NCBI GenBank assembly: GCA_017417385.1 | Contig: JAFPZF010000037.1 | Coordinates: 1 to 56,268 of the forward strand | Reading direction: 5' to 3' | DNA from: Bacteroidales bacterium | GTDB lineage: Bacteria; Bacteroidota; Bacteroidia; Bacteroidales; Marinilabiliaceae | DNA: 56,268 nucleotides | Part shown: one piece after another, positions 27,065 to 35,503 of the stretch | Numbering within the stretch: position 1 is the first letter of the stretch | How the letters are laid out: every line of letters begins with the position of its first letter | Made by a program: the position numbers and the translations under genes | Notes under the pieces: generated by a model | What the model was told of the DNA's origin: nothing | Database searches by the model: none | Seen by the model: the letters and a program-made list of their open reading frames with translations, nothing else

Positions 27065-29671
27065 TTATTTCTGGACACCGAACTCCTTCTGTTGCTCCTC
27101 TACCTCGCGAAGAGTCCTGTTTCGATCCTCCTCGGAGGGGAGATTGGACGTCGAGGAGCCGGTATGACCGAGCCTGTGCGACGAGCCGACAGAGTGCTCT
27201 TCGAGCTGGCAGGAAGGCATATCGGGAGCTACGGAGGTGATGACGAGCGTGTCGGACGTCGGGACATAGACACCCTCGAAAGCAGCCTTAGCAATGACAG
27301 TTATCCTACCCGGCGTAGTCGTCGACCTGATGAGAGCAGGGGCACTACCCCACTCCACCTTGCGAGGGTTGCTCATAATACGCTCGTCGGAGATCAGTTC
27401 GCCATTGCCAAAGACCTCGAAGGAGACATCGTCGATAGCAAGGCGGCGGACATTACCATTGTCGTCAGTCACCTCGGCGACAACGACAATAAAGTCACTG
27501 CCATCCGCAACAAGATCACGCCCCATGAGGTCGGCTGAGAGCTTCAGTTTAGTAGATCTACGGGCAGGCATCTTCTTCTCGGAGCAGACCACCTTACCGT
27601 CCACAATACCCTCGGCGAGGAAGCTGACCTTCTGCCAATTACGCTGCTTGTAGCTATACTCTCGAGCCTTCCAGAAGTCCCAAGCGCCAGTGAACACAAC
27701 AGGCTCGGAAGGATTATCATCAGAAGAATGTGCGACAGCCTTAGTCACAACCATATCTCCCTCGAAGACAGTCAGGCGGACACTATCACAATTAGAGAAC
27801 ACGACGACGTCATTATCAGAGAACTGCGTCATCTCGCACGCAATCTTCACCATCGGCTCGGAGAGCGAGGTAGGCACCTGAGAGCGGAAAGCATAGAAAG
27901 CCGTCTTCTTCTGCCTAAAAGCATCGTAGATACCACCGAGGTAGCTATCAGGGTGGTAGCCGCGCTGGTGGTCGAAGGGGTGCCACTGACAGCCACCGAT
28001 AAACTGACGGCGGCCATGGAACATAGTGCCATAAGTATCAGACAGAGAGAGGGCGGCGACGAGCATCGGACGCTCGCCCCAGCTTCTCGCGGCCCTATTA
28101 AGACAGTTGTGAGCATACCAGTCGTCGACCATCTCACCAAATTCGCGGGTGAAGATACACTTGTCAGTCGGGATGTCAGCCTTGCCGATGTTCTCGGGCC
28201 AGTCGTAGAGGACATCATAGTTCTCCTTGACGCCAGCGGAATTGAGGTCGGCAGCAGCGACGGGTCTACCATTGAAAGGGAACTCCTCTCGGGTAATCTT
28301 CAGAGCCTCGATGGCGAAGTCGAGAGGGTAGCGAGTCTCGTTGAGGATAGGCTCCCACATCAGGACAGAAGTATGATTGCGGTCGCGACGGATAATCTGA
28401 CGCGTATTCTCGTGGACCTTCTTAGCGAACTCCGGGTCCTTGTTCCAATACTGCCAGCCGGGAGTCGGGACGATGACAAAGAGCCCCAATTCGTCGCAGG
28501 CATCCATGAAGGCGGGGTCCTGAGGATAGTGAGCGGCGCGGATAATGTTCATGCCGGCCTCCTTGAGGCGAAGAGCGTCCCTCCACTGCTGAGAGTTTGG
28601 CATAGCATTGCCGACATAGGCGAAGTCCTGGTGCCTGTTACCGCCGACAAGCTGACGGTAAGGCTTGCCGTTGAGCCAAAAGCCATCCTGCCCCTTGAAC
28701 TCAGCACGGCGGATGCCGGCGCGGACAACACCACCATCGACCACCTTGCCACCGACAGAGACCTCGATAGCAACATCGTAGAGCGTCGGGTCGTCGGGAG
28801 ACCAGAGGTGAGGATTCTTGACAGTAGATTTCAGGGAGACAGACTGTGAGACAGAGGGGGCAACCTTCAGAGACCTCTTGGAGCGAGCGACAACCTTTCC
28901 GGAGCGGTCAGATATGACGACACACACCTGAGCGGAAGCCGGCTTAGGGCCGACATTAGCAAGGTCCACCTCCGTCAGAACATCAGCCTGCCTATCAGAG
29001 ATATTGTCATAATGGACGAAGACGCCACCGCCTGCGACCTTGCCAGCCACGTTAGGGTCCGTGATATAAACGGAGTTGAGACCGAGGAGGTAGACATCGC
29101 GATAGATACCGCCGTGATAGGCAAAGTCGAGCGCCATCTGCCTCTTGCCTGGGGGATAGGTCTTATCGTCGGAGTTGTCCGTCATGACAGCTATGACAGC
29201 CGTCTCGCCTGGCTTGACGCCAGCGGCAGAGAGGTCGACAGAGACAGGTAGGTAGCCACCCTCGTGGGAAAGGACCTTACGGCCATTGACATAGATCTCC
29301 TGACGGCCCATGATAGCCTCGAAGTAAACCACAGCCTTGCGGTCCTTCATCTCGGAGGGGAGAGTGAAGTGCTTGCGATACCAAGCTACGCCCTGATAGT
29401 TCTTACAGCCACTGGCGTTGGAAGGTTCGAGGCGGAGACCGTGAGGCAGGTTGACGACCTTCCAGGAGGCGTCATCAAAATCCAGACCGGCAGCGCCCGG
29501 AGCGTCGCCGAGACAGAAACGCCAACCGAGATTGAAATTCAGCACCACTCGACCATAATCAGCGGAAGAATAGAGGCCTGCGACAGACCAACGGGATCGA
29601 TTGGCATACGAGGTGGCGCAGGTGAACGAGAGAATCAGCGCCAAAACGCATGCGAAAGAAAGACGTATCAT
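27065..29671 (-). CDS. secreted glycoside hydrolase family 2 (beta-galactosidase-like)
   Basis: 868 residues with a signal peptide (about 1-23). An N-terminal sugar-binding jelly roll is followed by an immunoglobulin-like GH2 domain and a TIM barrel. Family strings include NRHQDFAYVGNAMP, IIRAAHYPQDPAFMDACDELG, the acid/base block LMWEPILNETRYP and the likely nucleophile block FTREFGEMVDDW. C-terminal beta domains of the DUF4982/GH2 type follow, then a charged, Ser-rich tail. It should remove beta-linked galactose or a related sugar from glycans outside the inner membrane; exact specificity cannot be read. No SusCD pair is nearby. Its pyrimidine-ending codons reflect the strand it occupies. 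Confidence 0.9.
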   Translation of the reverse strand: MIRLSFACVLALILSFTCATSYANRSRWSVAGLYSSADYGRVVLNFNLGWRFCLGDAPGAAGLDFDDASWKVVNLPHGLRLEPSNASGCKNYQGVAWYRKHFTLPSEMKDRKAVVYFEAIMGRQEIYVNGRKVLSHEGGYLPVSVDLSAAGVKPGETAVIAVMTDNSDDKTYPPGKRQMALDFAYHGGIYRDVYLLGLNSVYITDPNVAGKVAGGGVFVHYDNISDRQADVLTEVDLANVGPKPASAQVCVVISDRSGKVVARSKRSLKVAPSVSQSVSLKSTVKNPHLWSPDDPTLYDVAIEVSVGGKVVDGGVVRAGIRRAEFKGQDGFWLNGKPYRQLVGGNRHQDFAYVGNAMPNSQQWRDALRLKEAGMNIIRAAHYPQDPAFMDACDELGLFVIVPTPGWQYWNKDPEFAKKVHENTRQIIRRDRNHTSVLMWEPILNETRYPLDFAIEALKITREEFPFNGRPVAAADLNSAGVKENYDVLYDWPENIGKADIPTDKCIFTREFGEMVDDWYAHNCLNRAARSWGERPMLVAALSLSDTYGTMFHGRRQFIGGCQWHPFDHQRGYHPDSYLGGIYDAFRQKKTAFYAFRSQVPTSLSEPMVKIACEMTQFSDNDVVVFSNCDSVRLTVFEGDMVVTKAVAHSSDDNPSEPVVFTGAWDFWKAREYSYKQRNWQKVSFLAEGIVDGKVVCSEKKMPARRSTKLKLSADLMGRDLVADGSDFIVVVAEVTDDNGNVRRLAIDDVSFEVFGNGELISDERIMSNPRKVEWGSAPALIRSTTTPGRITVIAKAAFEGVYVPTSDTLVITSVAPDMPSCQLEEHSVGSSHRLGHTGSSTSNLPSEEDRNRTLREVEEQQKEFGVQK

Positions 29672-29778
29672 AATAAATGTTTGTCGTTATCAGCCATAAA
29701 GTTACAACAACGTCGTGGAATGACAGCAATCGGAGGAAGACAAAATGCCAAAAACAGCCGAGGGAGGACGGGTAATGA

Positions 29779-29838
29779 GGAATGAGGGGCGGAGAAAAGA
29801 GGGGAAGAAGAGGGGAAGAAGGAGGGGAAAATCGTCCA
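29779..29838 (+). repeat. polypurine island at a divergent gap
   Basis: A/G-only on the + strand, with GAGGGGCGGAGAAAAGAGGGG and GAAGAAGAGGGGAAGAAGGAGG words. It lies between the minus-strand GH2 start and the + strand small ORF. This is the rightmost island seen with + polarity. Confidence 0.65.
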
Positions 29839-29927
29839 CAGAGAAAAAAAACGCAAAAAAAATGCAAATGGAATACGTGTTTTACCGCTGAGGATTGTCT
29901 AGAGAGTAAACCAAAGAAGCAAGGCTT

Positions 29928-30104
29928 ATGGAATTCATATTTGAACTCTTTGCACAGTTGTTGCATCAGGATAATACAGACAAGGCAGAGGACAATGCGG
30001 CCATGGAGCTCAACAAGGCCGAGGCGACCGAATCGGAGAGTGAGGAGGTAACGCTAGCGGAGTCCAAGCCGGTCAACATCTTTAGTGTAGTCAACTTCCA
30101 CTAG
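29928..30104 (+). CDS. 58-residue acidic peptide preceding fecR
   Basis: ATG at 29928, TAG at 30102-30104, with GCAAGG just upstream as a weak ribosome site. The peptide begins with an amphipathic stretch MEFIFELFAQLLHQ and continues as a very acidic Glu/Ala/Ser-rich segment ending NIFSVVNFH. It has no signal peptide or membrane helix. Codon use fits the neighbouring genes. It lies 32 bp before fecR, in the place where a FecI-type sigma gene would normally be. I do not recognise it; it could be a small regulatory partner of FecR or a translated leader. Confidence 0.6.
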   Translation: MEFIFELFAQLLHQDNTDKAEDNAAMELNKAEATESESEEVTLAESKPVNIFSVVNFH

Positions 30105-30136
30105 ACAGAGCAGACAACATTCACTAACCACGAAAA

Positions 30137-30994
30137 ATGAGCAACCTAATATCACATATCCTCAGTGGCGATGCAGACAAGAGACAGCTAGAAGCCGTCA
30201 GGTATGCACTCGATGCAGAAGGCAGGAAAGCCGACGCATGGGGGAGCGTATTGAAGAGCATCGAGGTCCCGCAGAGGAGAAGTAGGAAAACGTTCCTACG
30301 AGTGGCAGCAGTACTTCTCCCGCTAGCGATATCGATGCTGATGATCGTCTTCTTCAGACCGCCATCGCCGCAGTCGACATACGCCACGGCGGCGACAGTT
30401 GACACCGTCCGATTGCCAGACGGGTCGATAGCGCTGCTGGCAGACGGGTCGTCGCTCACATACGCTGAGAACTGGCGTGGGAGATTTGCGACGCTCACGG
30501 GCACGGCAGTGTTCAAGGTCCAGAAAGACCCGAAGCATCCGTTCAGGGTAAAGGCGAAGGATGTCGAGGTCCGCGTGCTGGGCACCACATTTAGAGTCGA
30601 GAACCGCCCGAACCAGAACTTCATACGCACAGTCGTCGAGGAAGGGCGTGTCAAGATGTCGGCGAAGAGGAGCGACGTCATCCTGACGGCGGGCGAGGAG
30701 GCGACGTGGCAAGACGGGAAGCTCGTCAGCAGCTTGACGGCGCATCAGCATAACCTCTTTGAGAATCCGATCAGGAGAAGGTATGAGGGGGCGTCGTTGC
30801 ACCACATAGCCGAGGACGTAGCGATGACGTTCCACACTCAGATAACGTCGATAGACTGTGACGAGACGGCGGACAGCATATTGCTGACGACGACGTTTGA
30901 GACAGAGACGCTAGACGAGATAGTCAACGAGCTAGCACTGCTTAGCGGTAAAAAAATAGCGATAGTAAATGGCTGTCTGACGATTACTGACTAA
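30137..30994 (+). CDS. FecR-family anti-sigma factor
   Basis: 285 residues. A short cytoplasmic part (about 1-50) precedes one membrane helix (about 55-73, VAAVLLPLAISMLMIVF) and a periplasmic FecR domain with DTVRLPDGSIALLADGSSLT, TGTAVFKVQKDPKHPFRVKA and VRVLGTTFRVEN. The DUF4974-like C-terminal part ends IAIVNGCLTITD. It should relay the state of the downstream STN-type receptor to a sigma factor. No sigma gene adjoins it. Its stop codon abuts the hairpin at 30995-31044. Confidence 0.9.
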   Translation: MSNLISHILSGDADKRQLEAVRYALDAEGRKADAWGSVLKSIEVPQRRSRKTFLRVAAVLLPLAISMLMIVFFRPPSPQSTYATAATVDTVRLPDGSIALLADGSSLTYAENWRGRFATLTGTAVFKVQKDPKHPFRVKAKDVEVRVLGTTFRVENRPNQNFIRTVVEEGRVKMSAKRSDVILTAGEEATWQDGKLVSSLTAHQHNLFENPIRRRYEGASLHHIAEDVAMTFHTQITSIDCDETADSILLTTTFETETLDEIVNELALLSGKKIAIVNGCLTITD

Positions 30995-31044
30995 CTTTGT
31001 CGACGTGCGGGTATAGAATAGTTACCTGCGTTGTGTCGACAAAG
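30995..31044 (+). promoter_or_regulatory. long hairpin sequestering the receptor ribosome site
   Basis: CTTTGTCGAC (30995-31004) pairs perfectly with GTCGACAAAG (31035-31044), and inside it GCGGGTA (31007-31013) pairs with TACCTGC (31023-31029) with one G-U pair. The hairpin begins at the base after the fecR stop. Its 3' arm takes up AAAG of the receptor's AAAGGAG ribosome site. A ribosome ending fecR translation would open it, so translational coupling is likely. A second small hairpin, ACTTAAA with TTTAAGT, lies at 31064-31082. Confidence 0.7.
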
Positions 31045-31058
31045 GAGCAAAAAGACTG

Positions 31059-33668
31059 ATGGGACTTAAACAAGTTTTAAGTGTTGATTTGTTTCCGAGA
31101 CACCTTTCGAGGTGTCTTTTTTTGTTGTGCTGGTGTCTGTCATTATTGACTTGTATAGTCGTAGGCACGACGTCCGCCAGCGCACAGGACCTCAGTCTGC
31201 TCACGAAGCCAGTCCCATCGGCAGCGCGATACACAGGCAGCACAGACTCACTGCTACATCTCGTCGAGAGAGAGACAGGAGTAAGTATATCATTCTCCAA
31301 CCAGACCTTTCTCAGGCGGCAGACGGCAGTCAAGTCGAGCAGTCCGACACTGCAGGAGTGCCTTGATGCCATCTTTCTACGCTTTGCGCCGCGATATATA
31401 CCGGCGCAGAACAACAAGATACTCGTCCTCACGCCCATCTCAAAGCTCGTGACCGTCAGTGGATATTGCAGAGATGCGCAGAACGGGGAGGCGCTCATAG
31501 GGACGAATGTCGTCGACACCTTCCTCCGGAGGGGTAACAGCACCAATGCCGACGGATATTACTGCCTACACCTGCCGCCGGGCAATGCCGTACTACGCTT
31601 CTCGTTCGTCGGCTACAGTCCGAGAGTCCTGACGATACCGCTGACAGCGGACACAATAGTCACAGTAGAGATGAGCGACCAGACGCAGCTGCTCGACATC
31701 GACGTCGATGCGCACAACCAGTTCATCTCCGACGACGAGCGGGAGGGGACCACCACCCTCCCCCCCGACCTTGTCAGAGCCATGCCGACCCTGCTGGGAG
31801 AGAGCGACGCCATCAGCACACTCCGGCAGACGCCAGGCACGCAGAGCGGCAGTGAAGGATTCGGCGGGATGAGCGTCAGAGGAGGAGGGATAGATCAGAA
31901 CATGATCTTCATCGACGATGCGCCGCTCTACAGTCCCAACCACCTACTCGGTATCTTCTCGGCCTTCAACACAGACATAATCAACAAAGTGTCGCTCATC
32001 AAGAGCGGCTTCCCGTCGCGATATGGCGGGCGGCTTTCGTCAGTCCTCGACATCAGGATGCGCGATGGCGACCTCAAGCACTATGGGGCGAGTGCGAACA
32101 TCGGGCTACTCGCCTCGACGCTGACAGCAGACGGACCAATCGTCAAAGACAAAGTATCCTTCGTCGTCTCGGCTAGGCGGTCTTACTTCGACTTCGTCCC
32201 ACGCCTTCTCAACAAAGGGGCGGAGACACAGTACTCATACTATTTCTATGATGCAGCGGCGAAAGTCAACTGGCGCATCAACAGCAACAACACGTTATCT
32301 GCGACCGTCTTCAACGGAGGCGACAAGCTAAGGCAAGACTTCAACATCGACAAGAGCCAGAGCAACTACATACGATGGGGCAACACACTTGCGTCGACAC
32401 GGTGGAGCCATGTCTTTGCGCCGCCCATCACGCTGAACATCATCGGGTGGCTCAGCCGGTACAGATTCAGGAACTACAAGGGGGAGAGCGACTATCAGAT
32501 CAGCAACGAGTATCGGAACGAGATACACGACTACGGGCTGCGAGCGGACCTAGCGTTCTATCCCTCGATAATCCCGTGCATCATCAGAGTCGGCTCGTGG
32601 CAGTCCGTCAAGAACTACAGGCCACTCTTTGCCGTCAACACGCGGCAGGTCGTCGATACAGTATATAACAATCGGAGGTTACGGGAGACAGACATGCTAC
32701 GCTCGGAGTCTCACGCATACGCCGAGATGGAGTTTCGGCATGCAGGACTCTACACGTCGATGGGGCTACACCTCTCGTCGATGCCGAGGGAAGAGCAGAG
32801 CACATATCGAGTCTGGGAGCCGAGACTATTGGCGGGGTATAAGTTCTCTCCGTATCTGACAGTCAGGGCCGGGTATTCACTGACGTCGCAGTTTGCGTAT
32901 CTCTTCCGCCTGCTCTCCGTCTCACTCCCGAGCGACATCTGGCTACCGATTCCGGCGCACACACGGCCGCAACGAGCACGGCAGTTCTCAGTCTCGTTAC
33001 ACTCGCGACTCCCATTTGACCTATCGCTCTCAGTCGAAGCGTATCACAAGAAGTACATCAACATCCTCACACAGATCTCAATGTCGCCATACGAGATCAT
33101 ATCGCGCAACCGGTGGAGCGAGACGTGCACGGAGGGCGTAGGTGACGCAAACGGCATCGAGATCATGCTACGGAGGAACCGAGGGAACGTCCGAGGGTGG
33201 GTCGGGTACACATTGAGCCGCAGCCGGAACAAATATGAGCTTATCAACGACGGCGAATATTTCCCGCAAGACAACGACAGGCGACATGCCCTGTCAGTCT
33301 TCGCGACGTACAGCATAACCGAGCGGACGACCGTATCAGCGTCTTGGAACTATGCGACAGGTGCGCCATTCACGCTACACTCGCAGAGATATTCCGTCGT
33401 CGGGTATGATGCGACGTTCAGCGTCCCCGAGCAACGAAACTTCCTCAGGATGCCGTCTCAGCACTCACTAAACATCGGAGTCGATATACGTTTCCCCGAC
33501 TCGCGATTCTCCAAGACCCTCAGTCTCGGAGTCTATAACACGTATGCGCACGCCAACCCGATGTTCATCTACTGGCGGCCGACGAACGACGGGAAGACAT
33601 ACTCTCTCAAGCAGTTCAGCCTTGTCGGCATACCGCTACCATATTTCAAGTACTCAATCCATTTCTGA
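31059..33668 (+). CDS. STN-domain TonB-dependent receptor (FecA-like)
   Basis: 869 residues, ATG at 31059 after AAAGGAG at 31041-31047. A signal peptide with a hydrophobic Cys/Leu core ends near TTSASAQD (about 42). An STN domain at about 60-125 (SLLHLVERETGVSISFSNQ) fits contact with FecR. A carboxypeptidase-regulatory-like domain (about 130-205, GTNVVDTFLRRGNSTNADG) and a plug (about 220-340, GGMSVRGGGIDQNMIFIDDA) precede the barrel, which ends in a Phe. The ligand is unknown; metal chelates are typical for this architecture. An intrinsic terminator lies inside codons 14-22. The first 13 codons are A/T-rich, unlike the rest. Confidence 0.92.
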   Translation: MGLKQVLSVDLFPRHLSRCLFLLCWCLSLLTCIVVGTTSASAQDLSLLTKPVPSAARYTGSTDSLLHLVERETGVSISFSNQTFLRRQTAVKSSSPTLQECLDAIFLRFAPRYIPAQNNKILVLTPISKLVTVSGYCRDAQNGEALIGTNVVDTFLRRGNSTNADGYYCLHLPPGNAVLRFSFVGYSPRVLTIPLTADTIVTVEMSDQTQLLDIDVDAHNQFISDDEREGTTTLPPDLVRAMPTLLGESDAISTLRQTPGTQSGSEGFGGMSVRGGGIDQNMIFIDDAPLYSPNHLLGIFSAFNTDIINKVSLIKSGFPSRYGGRLSSVLDIRMRDGDLKHYGASANIGLLASTLTADGPIVKDKVSFVVSARRSYFDFVPRLLNKGAETQYSYYFYDAAAKVNWRINSNNTLSATVFNGGDKLRQDFNIDKSQSNYIRWGNTLASTRWSHVFAPPITLNIIGWLSRYRFRNYKGESDYQISNEYRNEIHDYGLRADLAFYPSIIPCIIRVGSWQSVKNYRPLFAVNTRQVVDTVYNNRRLRETDMLRSESHAYAEMEFRHAGLYTSMGLHLSSMPREEQSTYRVWEPRLLAGYKFSPYLTVRAGYSLTSQFAYLFRLLSVSLPSDIWLPIPAHTRPQRARQFSVSLHSRLPFDLSLSVEAYHKKYINILTQISMSPYEIISRNRWSETCTEGVGDANGIEIMLRRNRGNVRGWVGYTLSRSRNKYELINDGEYFPQDNDRRHALSVFATYSITERTTVSASWNYATGAPFTLHSQRYSVVGYDATFSVPEQRNFLRMPSQHSLNIGVDIRFPDSRFSKTLSLGVYNTYAHANPMFIYWRPTNDGKTYSLKQFSLVGIPLPYFKYSIHF
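31098..31123 (+). terminator. intrinsic terminator within the receptor signal-peptide codons
   Basis: AGACACCT (31098-31105) and AGGTGTCT (31110-31117) form an 8-bp perfect stem around a TTCG tetraloop, followed by seven T (31117-31123). This is the full signature of a rho-independent terminator, on the + strand, 40 bp inside the receptor frame. It would act on transcripts coming from fecR unless a ribosome is translating the signal peptide. Confidence 0.7.
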
Positions 33669-33673
33669 CGTCG

Positions 33674-34573
33674 ATGGCAAAATACCGCAACATAGCAACA
33701 GTCCTGCTGACGAGCCTCGTGGCGATGGTCGTGTCGTGCGAGACAGACCCGACGGGCATCGTCATGCCCGACAGGCAGACCGAAGGCATCATGACGGCGA
33801 TATGCAAGAACGGCCAGCCGCTCGTCGTCAACGTATATGGGAGCGTCCCCTACAATGACACAGTCAGAACCAAGAACATCGGCGAGGGATACGTCACCGC
33901 AGTCAAAACGGACGGAGCAAGACAGAGACTTTACCTTGCCGGTGGCACGACATCATTGACATTCGACGAAATCATTTGCCTACCAGACGACAAGCTATAT
34001 CTGAATGCGACAGTCGGGAACTTCATCCTCGACGGGAGACTCACGATGCCGTCGCTCATAGATATCGAGTCGGTCGACACGCTATCCATCGACAACAAGA
34101 TGCACATAGCCGTCACCATCACAGACTCCAAGGAGAGCTACGACTACTATCAGCTCCAAGTGTACCTACGCAAATATGCAGGGGGCGTCATAGAGAGCGA
34201 GGAGCGTCTCGAGTGCCAGTACACACATTCAGCGTTCTCCATAGCGACGCCACTACTCGAGACGAACACGAACCTCGTCGGCCTCTTCACAGACGAGAGC
34301 CGCAATGGGCGCAAGATGCAGCTAACGCTCGACGCAAAGATAGACGACATCAATGCTGCCGCCGACGCCGACAGTACGGCAATAGTCGTCAGGCTGCACC
34401 ATCATTCGCCTGAGTACTACTACTTCCTACTCTCGAGTGCCTTTGCAGAGGACTACCTCCTCATCCCGGCGCTCGGGCTACAGACAGCATACTCCAACGT
34501 CGAAGGAGGGTATGGAATCATAGCAGGCACGACACTCAGCGTGAGCGTCATCACATTAAGGCAGACAAAATGA
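33674..34573 (+). CDS. DUF4249-type lipoprotein
   Basis: 299 residues. The signal ends in a lipobox-like VAMVVSC. The beta-rich body has the family-like start TDPTGIVMPD, SVPYNDTV and a C-terminal YSNVEGGYGIIAGTT, which matches the DUF4249 pattern (YSNI.GG.GIF). Members are found next to STN-type TonB receptors in Bacteroidota and are presumed surface or periplasmic accessories; the molecular role is unknown. It starts 5 bp after the receptor stop and overlaps the next gene by 4 bp. Confidence 0.82.
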   Translation: MAKYRNIATVLLTSLVAMVVSCETDPTGIVMPDRQTEGIMTAICKNGQPLVVNVYGSVPYNDTVRTKNIGEGYVTAVKTDGARQRLYLAGGTTSLTFDEIICLPDDKLYLNATVGNFILDGRLTMPSLIDIESVDTLSIDNKMHIAVTITDSKESYDYYQLQVYLRKYAGGVIESEERLECQYTHSAFSIATPLLETNTNLVGLFTDESRNGRKMQLTLDAKIDDINAAADADSTAIVVRLHHHSPEYYYFLLSSAFAEDYLLIPALGLQTAYSNVEGGYGIIAGTTLSVSVITLRQTK

Positions 34574-35295
34574 ACGATCTACTCTCGCTATTCCTACTGT
34601 GCATCGGAGCCTCGTTCATCCAAAGGACGACAGGCTTCGGATTCGGCATCTTCATCATGACACTCTTGCCGAGCATCATCGGCTCGTATGGAGAGGCGAC
34701 AGCCCTCTCGGGCATACTGGCGCTAACCACCTCGGCCATCATAGCGTGGAGGATGCGGAAGCTCATCGTATGGAAGAAGCTCATCCCGATCCTCGTGACG
34801 TTCATCGTCGTCTCGACGGCTGCGATATTCATCCTAACACGAATAGAGGGGCAGCTACTGAACAGAATACTGGGAGCCGTTCTCATCCTGATAAGCATCT
34901 ATTTCTGCCTTTTCAGTCAGCGGATAAAACTACGACCGACCAAGCGTGTCATGTTCTCGACGGGCACGCTGAGCGGAGTCATGGGAGGACTTTTTGGCAT
35001 GCAGGGACCACCGGCAGTCCTCTACTTCATCACAGTCGAGGACGACAAAGACAAGTATATGGCGACAGTCCAGGCGTTCTTCCTCCTCGGCAACCTGACG
35101 ATGACGCTTGTCAGGGCGTTCAACGGGTTCGTGACGCTGTCAGTCAGCATCGGGTACCTCATAGGCCTAGGGGGAGTCTTCATAGGGTCGTCGATAGGAG
35201 GGTACGTCTTCAGCAGGATCCCGAAGCACATATTCCGGTACGTCGTCTATGCGTATATCGGCATCAGTGGGCTCATCATCATCATCAACGCGTGA
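34570..35295 (+). CDS. TauE/SafE family membrane permease
   Basis: 241 residues with about eight membrane helices. Family features are FIQRTTGFGFGIF near the N-terminus and the repeat GTLSGVMGGLFGMQGPPAVLY in the middle. Known members export or import sulfur-containing organic anions or act as permeases of unknown substrate. The 4-bp ATGA overlap with the DUF4249 gene puts it in the receptor operon, which suggests it works on the same ligand or its product. Confidence 0.88.
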   Translation: MNDLLSLFLLCIGASFIQRTTGFGFGIFIMTLLPSIIGSYGEATALSGILALTTSAIIAWRMRKLIVWKKLIPILVTFIVVSTAAIFILTRIEGQLLNRILGAVLILISIYFCLFSQRIKLRPTKRVMFSTGTLSGVMGGLFGMQGPPAVLYFITVEDDKDKYMATVQAFFLLGNLTMTLVRAFNGFVTLSVSIGYLIGLGGVFIGSSIGGYVFSRIPKHIFRYVVYAYIGISGLIIIINA

Positions 35296-35469
35296 ATAGT
35301 CGATCAGCGTAACCATCGGAGGCGGATGTGCGTACAAAAAAGAGACAGAAAGCAGAATACAGATACATAGGACAAAAGAGAAACAAGAAAGAAGCAATCA
35401 TTTTTTTCACAAAAAGCGTCGAAGAATTATAAGTTCATGCTTTTTTAGTTATTTTTGCGAGAGAAAGAA

Positions 35470-35477
35470 TAAATTTG
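35470..35477 (+). promoter_or_regulatory. possible -7 box of the yggS-like gene
   Basis: TAAATTTG lies 27 bp before the ATG at 35504. The preceding 40 bp are T-rich but lack a TTG at the ideal spacing. Confidence 0.4.
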
Positions 35478-35503
35478 TAGGTAGGAGCAACTGAATATTG
35501 AAG

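Noticed and set aside
27728-28849. 373-codon + strand open frame antisense to the GH2 gene
   Set aside because: It has no family features, and the GH2 gene in the opposite strand shows clear catalytic motifs; the frame stays open because of biased codons.
29782-30051. 89-codon frame across a polypurine island and the 58-residue ORF
   Set aside because: Its first half is island DNA and its second half an out-of-frame reading of the better supported small ORF.
29672-31060. dif recombination site near the skew switch
   Set aside because: I looked for an imperfect palindrome like the known XerCD sites and found none convincing.
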